Shown here: in pieces, positions 10,662 through 21,868 of the stretch
Numbering within the stretch: the first letter of the stretch is position 1
How the letters are laid out: each line of letters starts with the position of its first letter
Assembly (NCBI GenBank): GCA_905178155.1
Contig: CAJINV010000011.1
Location: 1,077,982 to 1,141,981 of the forward strand
DNA from: Amoebophrya sp. A120
Taxonomy: Eukaryota > Sar > Dinophyceae > Syndiniales > Amoebophryaceae
Length of the DNA: 64,000 bases
Direction: 5' to 3'
Translations under genes and position numbers: made by a program
The notes under the pieces: model-generated
What the model saw: the letters and a program-made list of their open reading frames with translations, nothing else
Told to the model about the DNA's origin: nothing
Databases searched by the model: none

Positions 10662-13600
10662 ATGTCGTACCCCTGGGTCGATGTTCCGATTGTGGACTTG
10701 GCGCCTTTCGTCCAGGATGATCCGAGCAAGTCCAACGAAGAGGCTACCCCGGATCAGCCATATTGGATGTCCTCCACCCCGACCGGCTTCGACGCCGCGG
10801 CACACACCACCCCTTCTGGCGCCTACGATTTCTACGCTTCCACCGCGTCGTACCTCTCCAGTTCCTCCAGCAGCTACCTGAGTTTTTCGCCGAAAAAGGA
10901 CCCGAAAAAGCAAGCCGTGTCCCGCGAAATTGCCGCGGCCAGCTCCAAGTACGGCAGTTTCTGGGTGGACGTATCGGCGTTTACCGAAGTGTGGAAGCAG
11001 CACGCACTGGCAGTGGCAGAAGCCGCGAAGAGTACTACCGACAGCAAGATGAAAACGAGGAGCAGTCCGAGCGTAGCTCTTGCAGAGCCTGTAATTGCTG
11101 GTGGTGGAACTTATGCAAAAGAGAAGACACGACGAGAACCAGAACTCGCTAGTACCGGCCAGCAGCGGGGAACCACGTCAAGTGGGACGAAGAACTTTTC
11201 TCCTCTCTCACGTGGAAGCAGCGTGATGTCCGCGTCTAGGGGAACGCGGCACTTTTCCTTTGACGGCCGCGACAGTATTCCCAACGAGGAACCCACACCC
11301 GACGTGTCGCCGGCCATGCCAAGCGCCACTGCGGTTGGAGCAGGAGGTGCTGTTACAGCGGCATCTTTTCCGCCAGCTGCTGCTGTTTTACCGACCACTT
11401 CATCATCGCCGCAGAAGAACACGACCGCAGCCACCACTTCCCCAATAAGTGCCGCAGCAACGCTATCCACAGACCCCTATTCTTTCTCTTTTCCCATACC
11501 CGCTAGCACGTTCTCCAGCGATTACTTCGCGACCGACCCCTTCGCGAGCGTGTTCGGAGACAGCACGGTGCCCCCGACCCCGGAGATTTTGGAGACGCCG
11601 GCACAGTCACCGGAGAAGGCCACGACAGGGGTAAGGACTGGAACTACGGATAGTACGTATTACTACACGACGGCGACCAGTGCCAGGAGCGAGGACGCAG
11701 CGGCAACATCTTCTACTGCTTTATTCACGACGAGTGGATCTTCGGCTTCGTCTGCTTCGACCACGACCAAGCAAGACAAGCAAAAAAGCGTAGCGTTGGG
11801 CAAGTCCACCATGGCGTTGAAATCTGCGACACCAGCTGACATTTCAGTTACGACTTCGAGTAACCATGTTGATCGCCACGATAATTCCCCCCCTCCGGAA
11901 CAAGGCTACCATCGCGACACGGTCCTCCAGGGTGTGAAGAATTTGTTCGAGACGGTTTCCCAGAAGGATAAGGAACTCAATGCCGCGTGGCACCAGCCGC
12001 AGCGGGGCTACATCCCCTTCGGCGCGGAGTCCGGATCCGCGGCGTTTTTCGAAAACAAGGAGGGCTTTGCCTATGGGTTCTCCGGCTGGAGCGATTTTTC
12101 TACTTCATCTGGTACCTCACAACTACCAACGGACAAGCAGATAAGCTCCGCTGCGTTAAACGACAAGAATTTGCCGCAAAACGACATGGAGGGCTACAAC
12201 GTGTGGGCGAAATCCCTCGACGGTGGAACGAAAAACTTACTCGAAAAACAGCTCTTCTCCCTCTTCGTCGCCGTTGGGGAGGCGCTCGTCCGCGCGTACA
12301 GTTTGCATTTGTACGAGGACGAAGCGTTACTCGCCGACAAGTGGAAGGGCGGCGAGACGATCTCCCTCGCGCGCGTGTTTCGGTATTTCGAAACCCCGAA
12401 TGGTGAGGAGATTCGGAAAAGGTCGAAATCCAGTATCGCGCACCAAAGCATGACGAGCCCGAGTCGGAAAATCGTGAGGAATAGTGGATCTTTTAGAAAC
12501 AGCCCGGCCAACAGCAGTTTTGACAGCAACTCGCCGAACGCAATGGACCGGCTGTCCGCCACCCAGCTACGGCAGCTGAACGACGAGTCGCAGCTGAAGT
12601 CGCTCGGGTCCAGCCCGCACACGGACTGGGGGCTCCTCACGTTGATCACCGCGGATGATGTTCCGGGGTTGCAATTGTGCCTAGACGGCGTGTACCACAC
12701 GGTGAAGCCGCGGTTTGACCAGAATCTGCTGTTCGTCAACTGTGGCGACTTCATGTCCTTGCTCTCCTGTGGAAAATTTCTCTCCCCCATACACCGGGTT
12801 CTGTCGCCCGGGAGCTTCGAAGTTGACGGTGGCCATGTTGGTTCTCCAGCGATGTCCTCGCGGCAGAGCGGGAGCCCGAAGTCGCAAATAGACAATTTCT
12901 ACAGCAAGCGGAGAAGCAAGGAAGTCCGGGACGTCGACGATGCCGTGGCGGCTGCAACTTCTTCCGCACCAGCGTCGCCAAGTGCAGCAGACGCGTTGAG
13001 GGGTCCGGCGGGCGGGGGCGACAAGAATAAAGACGGGAGTCAAGAAAGTGCCTTGTTTCCCGCCGAGTCAAGTGCCGCTGGTGGAGACCACTGCAGCGCA
13101 GCCTCTTCGTCACGAAGGCCTTCGGAGACGGAAACAGACACGTCCAAATCGGTGAATCCGGACATGTTGTTGAGTGCCGCGGTAGGCGCAATGGAGCAGC
13201 TGCACCAGCAGACAGAGCAGAGTGCAAACACGGATCCGGAGGAGAGCGGTACTAGCGCGAGTAGTGCCACAGCCACTGATAAGAACAAGAAGACAACAAG
13301 TGCTTCTGTAGCTGACGGCAACAAGGAGCAAGACAGCGACACAGTCATCAAGCAACAAGTGGACGATGACGAACCAGGAGTACAACAACAATCTGGGTCA
13401 ACATCGGCACTTGCTGTATCCTTACCAGTCGACGCCAGAACATCAAACGCCTGTTCGCCGCCGTCTAGCAGCACTCGGACGCCGGACCTGCAGCCGGAGG
13501 AAGCTGAAACAGCAGCTCATGACGAGAAGAATAGTGCTATCACCCTCGTCGTTCAGACCAATGCAGCATCGCAAATTGACGTAACGTCCGGCGAGGAGGA

Positions 13601-14573
13601 ACAAGGAGACGCAATAAAGTCAAAAGACGGGGGCAATGGCTCTGCTACAGAGCCGGATCAGGAACAACCGCCACAGGATCCACCTCAAACTGGAGCTACT
13701 GCATTGGATAAAGTAAACTCATCCCCGAGGAGCCCGTCGAGGACCATGTCGGGTTCCCTTGCCGTCCCTGGGGGCGATTCCAGCGACGTTGCCGGGGAGC
13801 CAGAGGACCAGCGGGCGCCAAGGGATTTCTTCTTGGACAAGACCAAATTTGACGCACGAGGATCACCTGGTGGTGATGCTGAAAAGCAAGCCGACGTTGT
13901 CAAGAGCACACGACCAGCGCGGGGCAACGGTAAAGAGGAAGAACAACAATTTGAAACCGCATTTGAAAATCCTGAGAGCACACAAACCCAACCAGCAACA
14001 GAACCGCCGGGCTCGCCATTCTACGCACCCACGCCCTTTCAAGAAAACGCCCGGTCGCTGGAAACGATGGCGCCGGCTTTGCCGCAAGTTTTAGAGGACG
14101 CCGGGTTCTTGAAGATAGCAGGAGGGAATATTAGAACGGACAAATCCAGAAGTACCGACGTCGTGGCAGCACCAGATCGTCATGACCTGCTGACCGCTGG
14201 AGGTGCACCAGAGAAGAACGAGAAGAAGACTTCTGATGTTTCCGCGGAGACGAAGAAGAAGCTGCAGGATTTGTTCCAGCAGGAGCAGCGGCAGGAACAA
14301 GTGTCAATGACCAATGCGCGAACGAATTCAACAAATTCTGTGAACAACCGTTACTCCGTCGTTTTCTTTTACTACCCGAACTACGATGCCAAAATTCCGC
14401 CGCCGCCAAAGTCCCAAGGGCGACAGGTCTACTCGGTGTTCACGGACCAGAGTGGGCGCGGGGAGCAGTATCAGAACCTGGTCGCGAGTATTGGCAGCTT
14501 TGCAGAAATTCACAACTTGTCCTTCGGCAGCTGGATCAAGAAAAAGTGGGAGTCGGTTAGTCGGAAGAAGTAG
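10662..14573 (+). CDS. 2-oxoglutarate/Fe(II)-dependent oxygenase-like protein (isopenicillin-N-synthase type) with a giant insertion
   Basis: One exon of 1,303 residues. The N-terminus (VPIVDLAPF, residues 7-15) matches the DIOX_N start of the isopenicillin N synthase-like family. The iron-binding facial triad is visible: His653 and Asp655 (HTDWGLLTLI) and His711 (SPIHRV). The 2-oxoglutarate-binding Arg-x-Ser is R1230-S1232 (NRYSVVFFYYPNYD). In ordinary members about ten residues separate the second His from the Arg; here about 519 do, filled with Ser/Ala/Thr/Glu/Asp-rich low-complexity sequence. Another low-complexity block fills about residues 120-400. The family oxidises small molecules using O2 and 2-oxoglutarate; the substrate here cannot be told. 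The family assignment is firm; activity is inferred from the conserved ligands. Confidence 0.85.
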   Translation: MSYPWVDVPIVDLAPFVQDDPSKSNEEATPDQPYWMSSTPTGFDAAAHTTPSGAYDFYASTASYLSSSSSSYLSFSPKKDPKKQAVSREIAAASSKYGSFWVDVSAFTEVWKQHALAVAEAAKSTTDSKMKTRSSPSVALAEPVIAGGGTYAKEKTRREPELASTGQQRGTTSSGTKNFSPLSRGSSVMSASRGTRHFSFDGRDSIPNEEPTPDVSPAMPSATAVGAGGAVTAASFPPAAAVLPTTSSSPQKNTTAATTSPISAAATLSTDPYSFSFPIPASTFSSDYFATDPFASVFGDSTVPPTPEILETPAQSPEKATTGVRTGTTDSTYYYTTATSARSEDAAATSSTALFTTSGSSASSASTTTKQDKQKSVALGKSTMALKSATPADISVTTSSNHVDRHDNSPPPEQGYHRDTVLQGVKNLFETVSQKDKELNAAWHQPQRGYIPFGAESGSAAFFENKEGFAYGFSGWSDFSTSSGTSQLPTDKQISSAALNDKNLPQNDMEGYNVWAKSLDGGTKNLLEKQLFSLFVAVGEALVRAYSLHLYEDEALLADKWKGGETISLARVFRYFETPNGEEIRKRSKSSIAHQSMTSPSRKIVRNSGSFRNSPANSSFDSNSPNAMDRLSATQLRQLNDESQLKSLGSSPHTDWGLLTLITADDVPGLQLCLDGVYHTVKPRFDQNLLFVNCGDFMSLLSCGKFLSPIHRVLSPGSFEVDGGHVGSPAMSSRQSGSPKSQIDNFYSKRRSKEVRDVDDAVAAATSSAPASPSAADALRGPAGGGDKNKDGSQESALFPAESSAAGGDHCSAASSSRRPSETETDTSKSVNPDMLLSAAVGAMEQLHQQTEQSANTDPEESGTSASSATATDKNKKTTSASVADGNKEQDSDTVIKQQVDDDEPGVQQQSGSTSALAVSLPVDARTSNACSPPSSSTRTPDLQPEEAETAAHDEKNSAITLVVQTNAASQIDVTSGEEEQGDAIKSKDGGNGSATEPDQEQPPQDPPQTGATALDKVNSSPRSPSRTMSGSLAVPGGDSSDVAGEPEDQRAPRDFFLDKTKFDARGSPGGDAEKQADVVKSTRPARGNGKEEEQQFETAFENPESTQTQPATEPPGSPFYAPTPFQENARSLETMAPALPQVLEDAGFLKIAGGNIRTDKSRSTDVVAAPDRHDLLTAGGAPEKNEKKTSDVSAETKKKLQDLFQQEQRQEQVSMTNARTNSTNSVNNRYSVVFFYYPNYDAKIPPPPKSQGRQVYSVFTDQSGRGEQYQNLVASIGSFAEIHNLSFGSWIKKKWESVSRKK

Positions 14574-15514
14574 AATTCGCCTCGTCTGGTCGAGTTGGAG
14601 CAACCTAGCGTGGGAGAAATACATGGAGGCAGAAATATCCGATCCTCCCACCTCACCCTCACGCAAGAATTATTTCGACCGTATTTGGCTTACGATGGCC
14701 ACGTACCATTGCTTTTCATGTTGTGTAAAAAAGACGAACCACTACAACGAACAGACACACCTCTGTGTGTGCCGCTCTCTTGCTTTCATTTAGCTTTTTT
14801 GTGACGCAATGCAAAGGCCGCAAATTATACCTCATCCGATGCGGCAAAGCATCAAAGGAAATTCTGACCTTCTACTGCATGTTCAACGTACTTTTTCGCG
14901 CGTCGGTCTTCTGCTCGTTCAACCCGAATGCTAATGCGGAAAAAATCACTCGTCCGGTGTTAGTGCTACACATTCACATTGATTTTTCGGTTCTCGTACG
15001 ACAAAGAAGCTCTTCGGCTTGTGACTACATGCGACTTTTGCTATCGGTTGAGAACAAGCTCGTATTCATCTCCAGTCACTCGGTCGTAAGTGCCGCGCTA
15101 GCGCCTATTTGCCTGTCGTTCAATTTCGTTCAAATCTGCTTCTGGCGAAAGCCATTTCAACATCCTTCTCGGTCCCGTCCAAAAGCAACGCAAATGTCTT
15201 GTCGTACGCAAGAAGTGATGAACAGACCGCACGGCTGCACACCGCGGCAATAATAATTAGCGCAAAGGTAATTGAAGTACAGTGTCTTCGTCTTTCAAAA
15301 CATCTCAGGTCGATCGTGCAGACGGAACCCGTTTGTTCGTCGTTTTCATCTTCACACCAGTGGTTTACACCGTACCAACAGCTTCACAACTTTTGAATCG
15401 CATCCAACTTCAGTTTGAAAAAGAACTCGCGAGTAACTCAGCAGAAGAAAAATCTTCAGCCTCACTTAAACGTAAAACTTGTCTCTCGAAGAAACTGACA
15501 CCGAAAACAAGACC
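14574..15514 (+). other. Intergenic region
   Basis: Nothing supportable. A 162-codon frame near 14765-15253 lacks an ATG start and protein-like composition. The segment before 15515 probably contains the next gene's leader. Confidence 0.45.
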
Positions 15515-16647
15515 ATGAGCAAGCCACGAACGCCCGTCCGTCGGGTGCCGGACACCCCGGACGAGGACCATGACTCGCTTCCGCACGACTTGCCGTCTTC
15601 CCGCCTGCGGTTGATGTACCAAAACTTGCCGGATTTGATCAACACGGTCGAAGAACTGCAGCGCGAGAACATGCGCATCCGCTTCAAAGCCGTCGGTCAG
15701 CTGGACAACCTGTGCAAGTCCTGGTTTATCTCCGCCGACAACCACACCCTGAAAACCGTGTTCGAGGGGTGGAAGGACATGTGGCACAAGCGGCTGGAGT
15801 TGAAAGCGGTCGAGGAGGCCATCACGCACACGGAGCGCATGGCCGTGGAGAAGGAGAACGCGAGCCTGGAGGACCAGCAGACCTACCACGACCGGATTCT
15901 GGAGGAGTACATGAACTCCCACAAGGCGGAAATCGCCGCCATGATGGACGCGCACAAGAACGACAAGGAGGGCTTTGCCGCCGAACTGGAGGAGAAGCTG
16001 AGGAAGGAGCACAAGGAATTTATGCAATACAAAGTTTCCGTACACCGCACAAAATGCATCACAAGTTTTGCCAACTGAGAGCACTATGCCACTTGTCATG
16101 CGGAGTAGGCTTGTAGAATTGGTCTGTCATGCTCATGGAGAAACTGCATTGGATGTGCTGTGCGTCGTGTACGGGAAGTTTCCTTTTGATAGAACTGTTG
16201 AAGATGCACTTTGACAGCCACGTGGAGACGCTCGCGTTCGAGAAGCGACAGCACGAGCAGGAACTCGCGCAGGCCAAGCGAATGCACGACTCGGGCGAGG
16301 ATGAGATGATCGCCCGGCACAAGCAGAAGGAGAAAATCCTGACGAACCTGAAGAACGAAGTCAACATGGTGAACAAGAAGCTCGGACGGGTGATGGGCAA
16401 AGTCGAGTCGATGGAAGCCAGTTTGGCCAGTGTGCAGCAGGCGGTCCACGGCTTCGACCACGACGTGCCGGCCGGCGGAAAGTCCGTGGCGGCCCAGCTC
16501 GGCGTGGAGGACTTGCTGCCGCCTGGTGCTGGGATGGGCGGTGAGGGCGATGACGAGAAGGAGTACATCACGGAGGCACTGCACGAGATTTTGGGGCAAG
16601 TGGATCCCAAATACATGAGCCGATCGAAAATCGCGGGAACGAAGTAA
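15515..16647 (+). CDS. Coiled-coil protein, 316 residues, split by an introner-like element
   Basis: The start is ATG 15515 (MSKPRTPVRRVPDTP). Exons 15515-16026 and 16209-16647 total 317 codons. Residues about 20-75 look ordered (LRLMYQNLPDLINTVEELQ), then a long charged helix rich in Glu, Lys and Ala runs from about 90 to 260, and a Gly/Asp/Glu-rich tail ends in SRSKIAGTK. No family is recognised; a structural or cytoskeletal role is only a guess. The frames of the two exons differ by one, and joining inside the ATGCA repeat restores the helix (KEHKEFMHFDSHVETL). Confidence 0.7.
16027..16208 (+). mobile_element. Introner-like element IE-4 (182 nt, direct repeat ATGCA)
   Basis: The direct repeat ATGCA lies at 16022-16026 and 16204-16208. 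The ends are imperfect inverted repeats (AAAGTTTCCGTACACCGCAC at left against GTGCGTCGTGTACGGGAAG at right). It contains two copies of TGTCATGC. The ends can slide to AT...AG but not GT...AG. Removal restores the frame. Confidence 0.75.
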
Positions 16648-18216
16648 GGAAGCCAGGTTGAGACGACTAAATCGGAGGTGGTACCGACGTACTGGAACTT
16701 TTTTTTTTCTAGTATCCAAGTAGTAGTTTCTTGTTCACATTTGATTACACACAGATTATACACACCAAATGGCTCTCATGATTTCTTTTCCCGCTGGGAG
16801 CTCTCTGAATTTTGTTTTTTAGGTTTGATCATACGCATACGCAGGTAGGATTTTTCAGTACCTACTTCCCATTTTTTTACATTACATTCGTTGGCATTCA
16901 CAATCTCTGTTTTTCAGTTTACATGACAAGGTTACACAGTCCTTTGAAAATTAGCGCATTATTCCTGCAGTCCCCCATTTATTGTCTGTCGAAGCTGCGA
17001 GCACGCACTCTGCCTTTTGTAAACACACAAGTGGTGGTTTTTGTTTCAGCTCAGACGTAGTCGGAAGTTGATGTTTCTGGGCAGAGCCGAGCCGTCGCCG
17101 TGTCGAATCAAAGGCGAATGAAGGACATTTTTTTACTGCTTCGCACTTTAAGTAAGTACTCAGCTCTACTCGTCCCAAACGAGTGGCGTTTTTTCCCCCT
17201 TTTTCGCAATTTTGAAAGATAAAAAAGATTTAGATTCAACGGAAGCAGCCAGCAGCAGATTTTACGAGACGACAGCTTAAGATTCACTTGCCCTGTGGTT
17301 TTTGCATGAATCTAAAGGCTGAAGAGAAAATGAAATGCGACGACTGCTTTCATCGCACGGAAATTATGCCATTTCTCGTCGCATGGCATGACTAGTCAAA
17401 TTCTGGCCTAAGTAAATTCTAAATTCTTTTGCGATCTCGACCCCTGAAAAATAAACAGCTCTGTACAGGTGCGACCTTGATGTCGAACCAAAACGCCTCT
17501 GCGCCACGTGTCGTCAAAGTATGCGTTCTCCGTGAAGAAATTTGAAATTGATATCGTGAGAATGCCTATGTGTACTACGGATAACACAAAACTGATCTAG
17601 TGACTTCAACTCGGTTTCTTCATCTTCTTGCTGTGCTTACGCGTCGGTAAATGCCGTTCTGAAATGAAAATCCAACCGATCGTGTAAGTCAAATAGAAAT
17701 GTACCATTTCGCTGAGCTCCCAATAGTCTGACGTGCCCGCGAATCTGCATGTGACAATGCTACCAAGAAGGATCTCCAAAATGAAAATGTGCAATTCGCG
17801 AACAAGAAGAATGCGATCAAGATCCTTGCGCAAAATTCTAGAGCTCCGCACCAACGCATCTCGAGGCACATCATCGGATGATTGCAATGTTCCCCCGAAA
17901 TGTTGTTCTAAATCGCTGAAGTAAAAGCCTTTACACCGCACCGGGATCTAAAATGCTGAAATGAAACCCGGATTTTAGCTCGAGATCACGTGCCCATGCC
18001 ACAATGAAAGCAGATCGGTCGAAAATGGATCCGTTCTAAATATTTGTCCAACACCATCAATCACAATCTAACTTTAGTTGGACCACTGCCACCTCCACCA
18101 CACAACACGAATTAACATTCACTTCTCCCCCACCAAACCTCCAGGGACCACGAGTATTTTAAGGTTAGAAAACCTTTTTAGTTTCCACAACTAAAGCCTC
18201 CCACAACACAGACAAG
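16648..18216 (+). other. Intergenic region
   Basis: About 1.57 kb, AT-rich, with no supportable gene on either strand. A minus-strand 111-codon frame at 17606-17941 starts with GTG only and is not claimed. The final 100 bp before RPS9 are probably promoter and leader. Confidence 0.5.
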
Positions 18217-19056
18217 ATGCCGAAGTCCTACCGCAACTCCAACTCGAACTTCCGTAAGCCGAAGCGCCCGTTCGAGAAGGAACGCCTGGAATCCGAGATG
18301 AAGATCGTCGGTCAGTACGGTCTCAAGAACAAGCGTGAGGTAAGAAGAGGAGAGATTTTTGTTCAGTTTTTTCTTTTTGGTTGTGCCCATGGTAGAGACT
18401 TCGACTTGCACTCATGGTCGCACTTCTTTGTGTACAGTTCCATCTGGTCATCGGTCACGTACTCGAATTAGATTTAGAGTGATCCATTGGTTCTAGCAGA
18501 TCGTTCTCACGTTACAGTCTAGGTCTACCTTCGACGTGTCTCACGTGAAGAACAAATGCCTCCTTTCAATGAATCCCACTCATGAAACGTCAAATCCAAA
18601 ATCCTAAACTCCCAACAGGTGTGGCGTGTGCAGTACGCTTTGACCAAGATCCGCTCGGCCGCCCGTGCCCTGCTGACCTTGGAAGAGAAGGACGAGCGCC
18701 GTATTTTCGAGGGTGAAGCCCTCCTGCGTCGCATGGCCCGCCTGGGTTTGTTGAATGAGTCCGAGCGCAAGTTGGATTACGTGCTGGGTTTGACCCTGTC
18801 CAAGTTCATGGAACGCCGCCTGCAGACCAAGGTCTTCAAGCTCCAGATTGCCCGCTCCATGCACCACGCCCGCGTCCTGATCCGTCAGCGCCACATCCGC
18901 GTCGGCAAGCAGATCTGCAACGTGCCGTCCTTCTTGGTCCGCGTCGACTCCGAGAAGCACATCGACTTCGCCATGACCTCTCCGTTCGGTCAGGGCCGCC
19001 CGGGTCGTGTCAAGAGGAAGAACAAGACCGGTGGCAATGACGAGGACGAGGACTAA
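18217..19056 (+). CDS. RPS9: 40S ribosomal protein S9 (uS4 family)
   Basis: Exons 18217-18339 and 18619-19056 encode 186 residues, close to the usual eukaryotic S9 length. The N-terminus ([20 protein letters not shown]) and the block [10 protein letters not shown]...LDYVLGL are characteristic, and the S4 RNA-binding domain ([15 protein letters not shown]...[15 protein letters not shown]) occupies about residues 105-165. S9 binds 18S rRNA early in small-subunit assembly and contributes to decoding accuracy. The intron (18340-18618, 279 nt) is canonical, GTAAGAAG...CCAACAG, and has no direct-repeat ends. The tail is acidic (GGNDEDED). Codon use is strongly C/G-ending, as expected for high expression. 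Confidence 0.97.
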
Positions 19057-20224
19057 ATGTATTAGTCTTGTTCCGGGTTGCGTTGTTCTCAAGGGCAAAT
19101 GAAGATTAGGATTCATTCACACTCGTCGCAGTTGCGGGTACCACGGTTTCTCGCAAAAAACCACAGATTTCGATTGTACACAAAACGCGGAGAGTCATCA
19201 AGGTACAAATTTAGTCGAGTTTGGTTTCGTCGTAATAAAGAGGATTCTGTTGAGAGATAGAGGTCAATGATGCTGGCGGTGTAAGTGTATGTGTATGTGA
19301 GGGATATCCTGAAGCTCTTCCCAATTCCCAATTCAATATTGAACCTCAAAACAGGTCTTCGTATCCGAGGTTCTTGCTGACGCAGCGCAGGATGACCACC
19401 AGCGTGTGGAGGAAGAGATATTAAAAGTTTCTGTGTGACAGTTGTACATGTCTGTGATCGCAAACGAGTTTGATGAAAGAATCGGAAAGAACGAGTAAAA
19501 CACTGACTGGCATCTTGTAAAAGGGAGAAGGTTTTCTAACGATAAAAACAAAGGTGGCGCAGAGCAAAGGCTCTTGAGCTGCAAAATACGCCTGTGAACA
19601 GGTGCAGTGAGTGTTCGCACGTGTCAACGTAGTTTGGTGGACCTTTAGTACTAATCGTAGCAGCCTTTCGGTACTTAGCTCGCATCATTCGGTCTGTCGC
19701 ATGGTGCATCAACATCAAGTGAGTACTTCGTGGTCTATCCACATAATGGATATCTAAAAAATTCAAACTCGTCATGCAAGGTCGTTTTCGTAATTGTAGT
19801 CGTACCCATATCCTGCTCTGGCCCTTTAGTAGCAACATTGCTATGCCAAAGTCCTTGGCCATGTTTTGAGATCTCGGTCGTCACGGGCTGGACGCGTTTT
19901 GGATACTTGTCGTTGGTAGTCGAAAATCTGTTTTGATTTCCACTTTTCATCACACTCGCACCGGAAAGCAGTGCACCGCATTCCAACTCTGTCGATGCGT
20001 CAGGCAGTTTTTTTTTGTGAAGTTTGCTGGACCTGGAGGTGGGGGATGTCTTGATTGCCTCACTGAGCCCTGTACGTAAGGGTGACGATATTGAAGTCGA
20101 TATCTTCGCTAATACGATACAAGACTTGGCTTGTACTAGGTCGAATAAATGTGGTGGATGTTGCGGCACAAAGCAGACGTCGATGTGCTGGTAGTGCTTG
20201 AGCAGAACATCAACACTGTCAGAG
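19057..20224 (+). other. Intergenic region after RPS9
   Basis: About 1.17 kb. The first 200 bp are the likely RPS9 3' untranslated region. A 144-codon minus-strand frame (19735-20169) exists, but its composition is not convincing and it opposes every other gene. No RNA gene is seen. Confidence 0.45.
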
Positions 20225-20713
20225 ATGCAGCTTGCTGATCACGCAATGCCGTCTCCGCCCTCGTCGGGAGAGTGTGCGAGCATTTTGCAGCACAATCGAA
20301 GGCAAGCTGGTGCTTTTGTCCGTCGCAGTAGGCGAGACCGACGTTTGAGCGCGCTGACAAAATCGGTTGTGTTGGTTCTCACTGCGACAACGCAATGCCA
20401 TGTCGCCTCTTCGCACGAGAAACGGGAGGATCGTCAGAGGAAGGAAGACGCTCCCGGAGAGGATCGGGACTTCGTAGTGAGTGCAGATGCTGATCTGGAA
20501 GAAGAATTCACCGACGAGGCGATGAATGTTGCAGCTGCTGGAGCAGAAGTAGACGATGATAGGGTTGATGATGAGCACCAGGAGCGACAAGGTGCGGATT
20601 CATTTGACGTAGAAACCAACCTGACGAAGTTAGATAGCTGTCTCGCGAGCAATAGTCGTGTCGTCACCGTTTTTCTGAAGATTCTGACGCACAATTTCAA
20701 ATGGAAACAATAA
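20225..20713 (+). CDS. Possible first exon(s) of a secreted or membrane-anchored acidic protein
   Basis: ATG 20225 opens 162 codons. A basic stretch (RRSRRDRRLSALTK) precedes a hydrophobic segment (SVVLVLTATTQCHVAS), which could be an internal signal anchor. It is followed by an acidic Asp/Glu/Ala-rich region. The final codons after about 20660 look non-coding, and a GT there (GTCACC|GTTTTTCTG) may be a donor. I cannot assign a family. It may belong with the exons at 20886, 21229 and 21869. Confidence 0.4.
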   Translation: MQLADHAMPSPPSSGECASILQHNRRQAGAFVRRSRRDRRLSALTKSVVLVLTATTQCHVASSHEKREDRQRKEDAPGEDRDFVVSADADLEEEFTDEAMNVAAAGAEVDDDRVDDEHQERQGADSFDVETNLTKLDSCLASNSRVVTVFLKILTHNFKWKQ

Positions 20714-20885
20714 CAAACACAAAGTGCTTTGTTGCAGTTTTGATTCTGTGGTCGCGAAAAATCGAGATATACAACGTACAGGATCGTCGCCGGCGCCGTC
20801 CTTTCTCGATCTCCGCCCCCTGAATTTGAAGCGCTGGAAACCCAATCCACGGCGGTAGACCTGTGCCCTGTACACACCGCCGCAG

Positions 20886-21074
20886 GGAGCAGCGGCTGGT
20901 CAATATTGTACGCCAAATGGCAAACTCTGGGAGAAGAACGACGCCCTCGCGAGAGAATGCTGCGATTACAAAGACGGTACAAAGCCTCCTCTTGTGGTGT
21001 TACGCTCGGCTTGCGCAGGGGCTCCAACAATCATCATCTCGACTGCTACCGGCCACCTTAGAACTGCAATTTGA
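20886..21074 (+). CDS. Candidate Cys-containing exon
   Basis: It follows an acceptor-like CACCGCCGCAG|GGA. The frame reads GAAAGQYCTPNGKLWEKND and continues with a Cys-Cys pair and another Cys (ECCDYKDG, RSACAG) to TGA 21074. The Cys content suggests an extracytoplasmic protein. Exon borders are not certain. Confidence 0.35.
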   Translation, partial: GAAAGQYCTPNGKLWEKNDALARECCDYKDGTKPPLVVLRSACAGAPTIIISTATGHLRTAI

Positions 21075-21228
21075 AATGAAAAATATGAATCTTCATGGAG
21101 CGACGACTATGAGAATGAATTAATCGCTTTTTGTAAGAGATGAGATGAACTACGAGAAGGATAAGCAGAAGAGTGTGGTACGATGAAGTGGAAGTGGAGT
21201 GGTACGATTCTGATCCTAAATATCACAG

Positions 21229-21527
21229 GTACATGGGGACGATGTGTGAACAATAAAAAAGTAACCAAGGGCAGTGAGAAGTGGGACGAGTGCAACGAGG
21301 CGTTCGGAGGCTTGGTCCCGGCGTTTTTCAAACCGGCGGCGTGGCGTTTCTGGGGGAAAAAGACAGAAGGTCCGACACCGAACGAAGCGGACACGCAGCA
21401 GTCATCCGCCCAGCGGCCGAACAAAGCGGACACGCAGCAGGCGCCCACTCCGACAAGAACGAAAAGGAAAAGAGCGAGGAAGCAGCGGTCATCCGCCCGG
21501 ACGACACCGGAAAAAACGGACACGTAA
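21229..21527 (+). CDS. Candidate exon with Cys pair and Lys/Arg/Thr-rich tail
   Basis: It follows AATATCACAG. The frame reads GTWGRCVNNKKVTKGSEKWD, then ECNEAFGG and a basic Thr/Gln-rich repeat region to TAA 21527. The same DNA is open in all three forward frames because of the tandem repeat, so the coding frame is a choice based on composition. Confidence 0.35.
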
Positions 21528-21660
21528 AAGTTATCTGCGCGGACACCGGAAAAAACGGACACGCAGGAGAAGTAATCTGTGCGGACACCGGAGAAAATGG
21601 ACGCGGCGCAGAAGTCATCCGCTCGGGCAACGGAAAAAACGGACGCGCAGCAGTAGTCAT
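21368..21660 (+). repeat. Degenerate tandem repeat, units about 30-45 bp
   Basis: Recurrent blocks such as GGACACGCAGCAG and CGGACACCGGAAAAAACGGA repeat with substitutions. In one frame they read as ADTGKNGHAGEVIC-like units, in another as Lys/Arg-rich units. All three forward frames stay open for long stretches (ends at 21527, 21775, 21828). Confidence 0.65.
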
Positions 21661-21868
21661 CTCGTCTCGGCGGACAACCATAAGCAAATGGCGGGACGCA
21701 GCGAAGCAAGTAATCCGCCATTCGCACTGCGTCCTCACCGTGACAGGTTCGTCCAGAGCCGTGATTCCGATTTGATGAATTTTGAAAGAAGATATAGGGA
21801 TTATCCTGTTGTGGGCTTGTTTTTGTAGTTTGAATTCGGAGAAGATGAACATTGATTTAATTCTACAG

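Noticed and set aside
12194-12895. 233-codon minus-strand frame
   Set aside because: Antisense shadow of the oxygenase gene, whose catalytic motifs lie on the + strand here.
14765-15253. 162-codon frame between genes
   Set aside because: No ATG start, no clear splice sites, composition unlike neighbouring proteins.
17606-17941. 111-codon minus-strand frame
   Set aside because: Starts only with GTG, opposes all other genes and shows no family resemblance.
19735-20169. 144-codon minus-strand frame
   Set aside because: Lone frame on the opposite strand with weak composition and no motif; not supportable.
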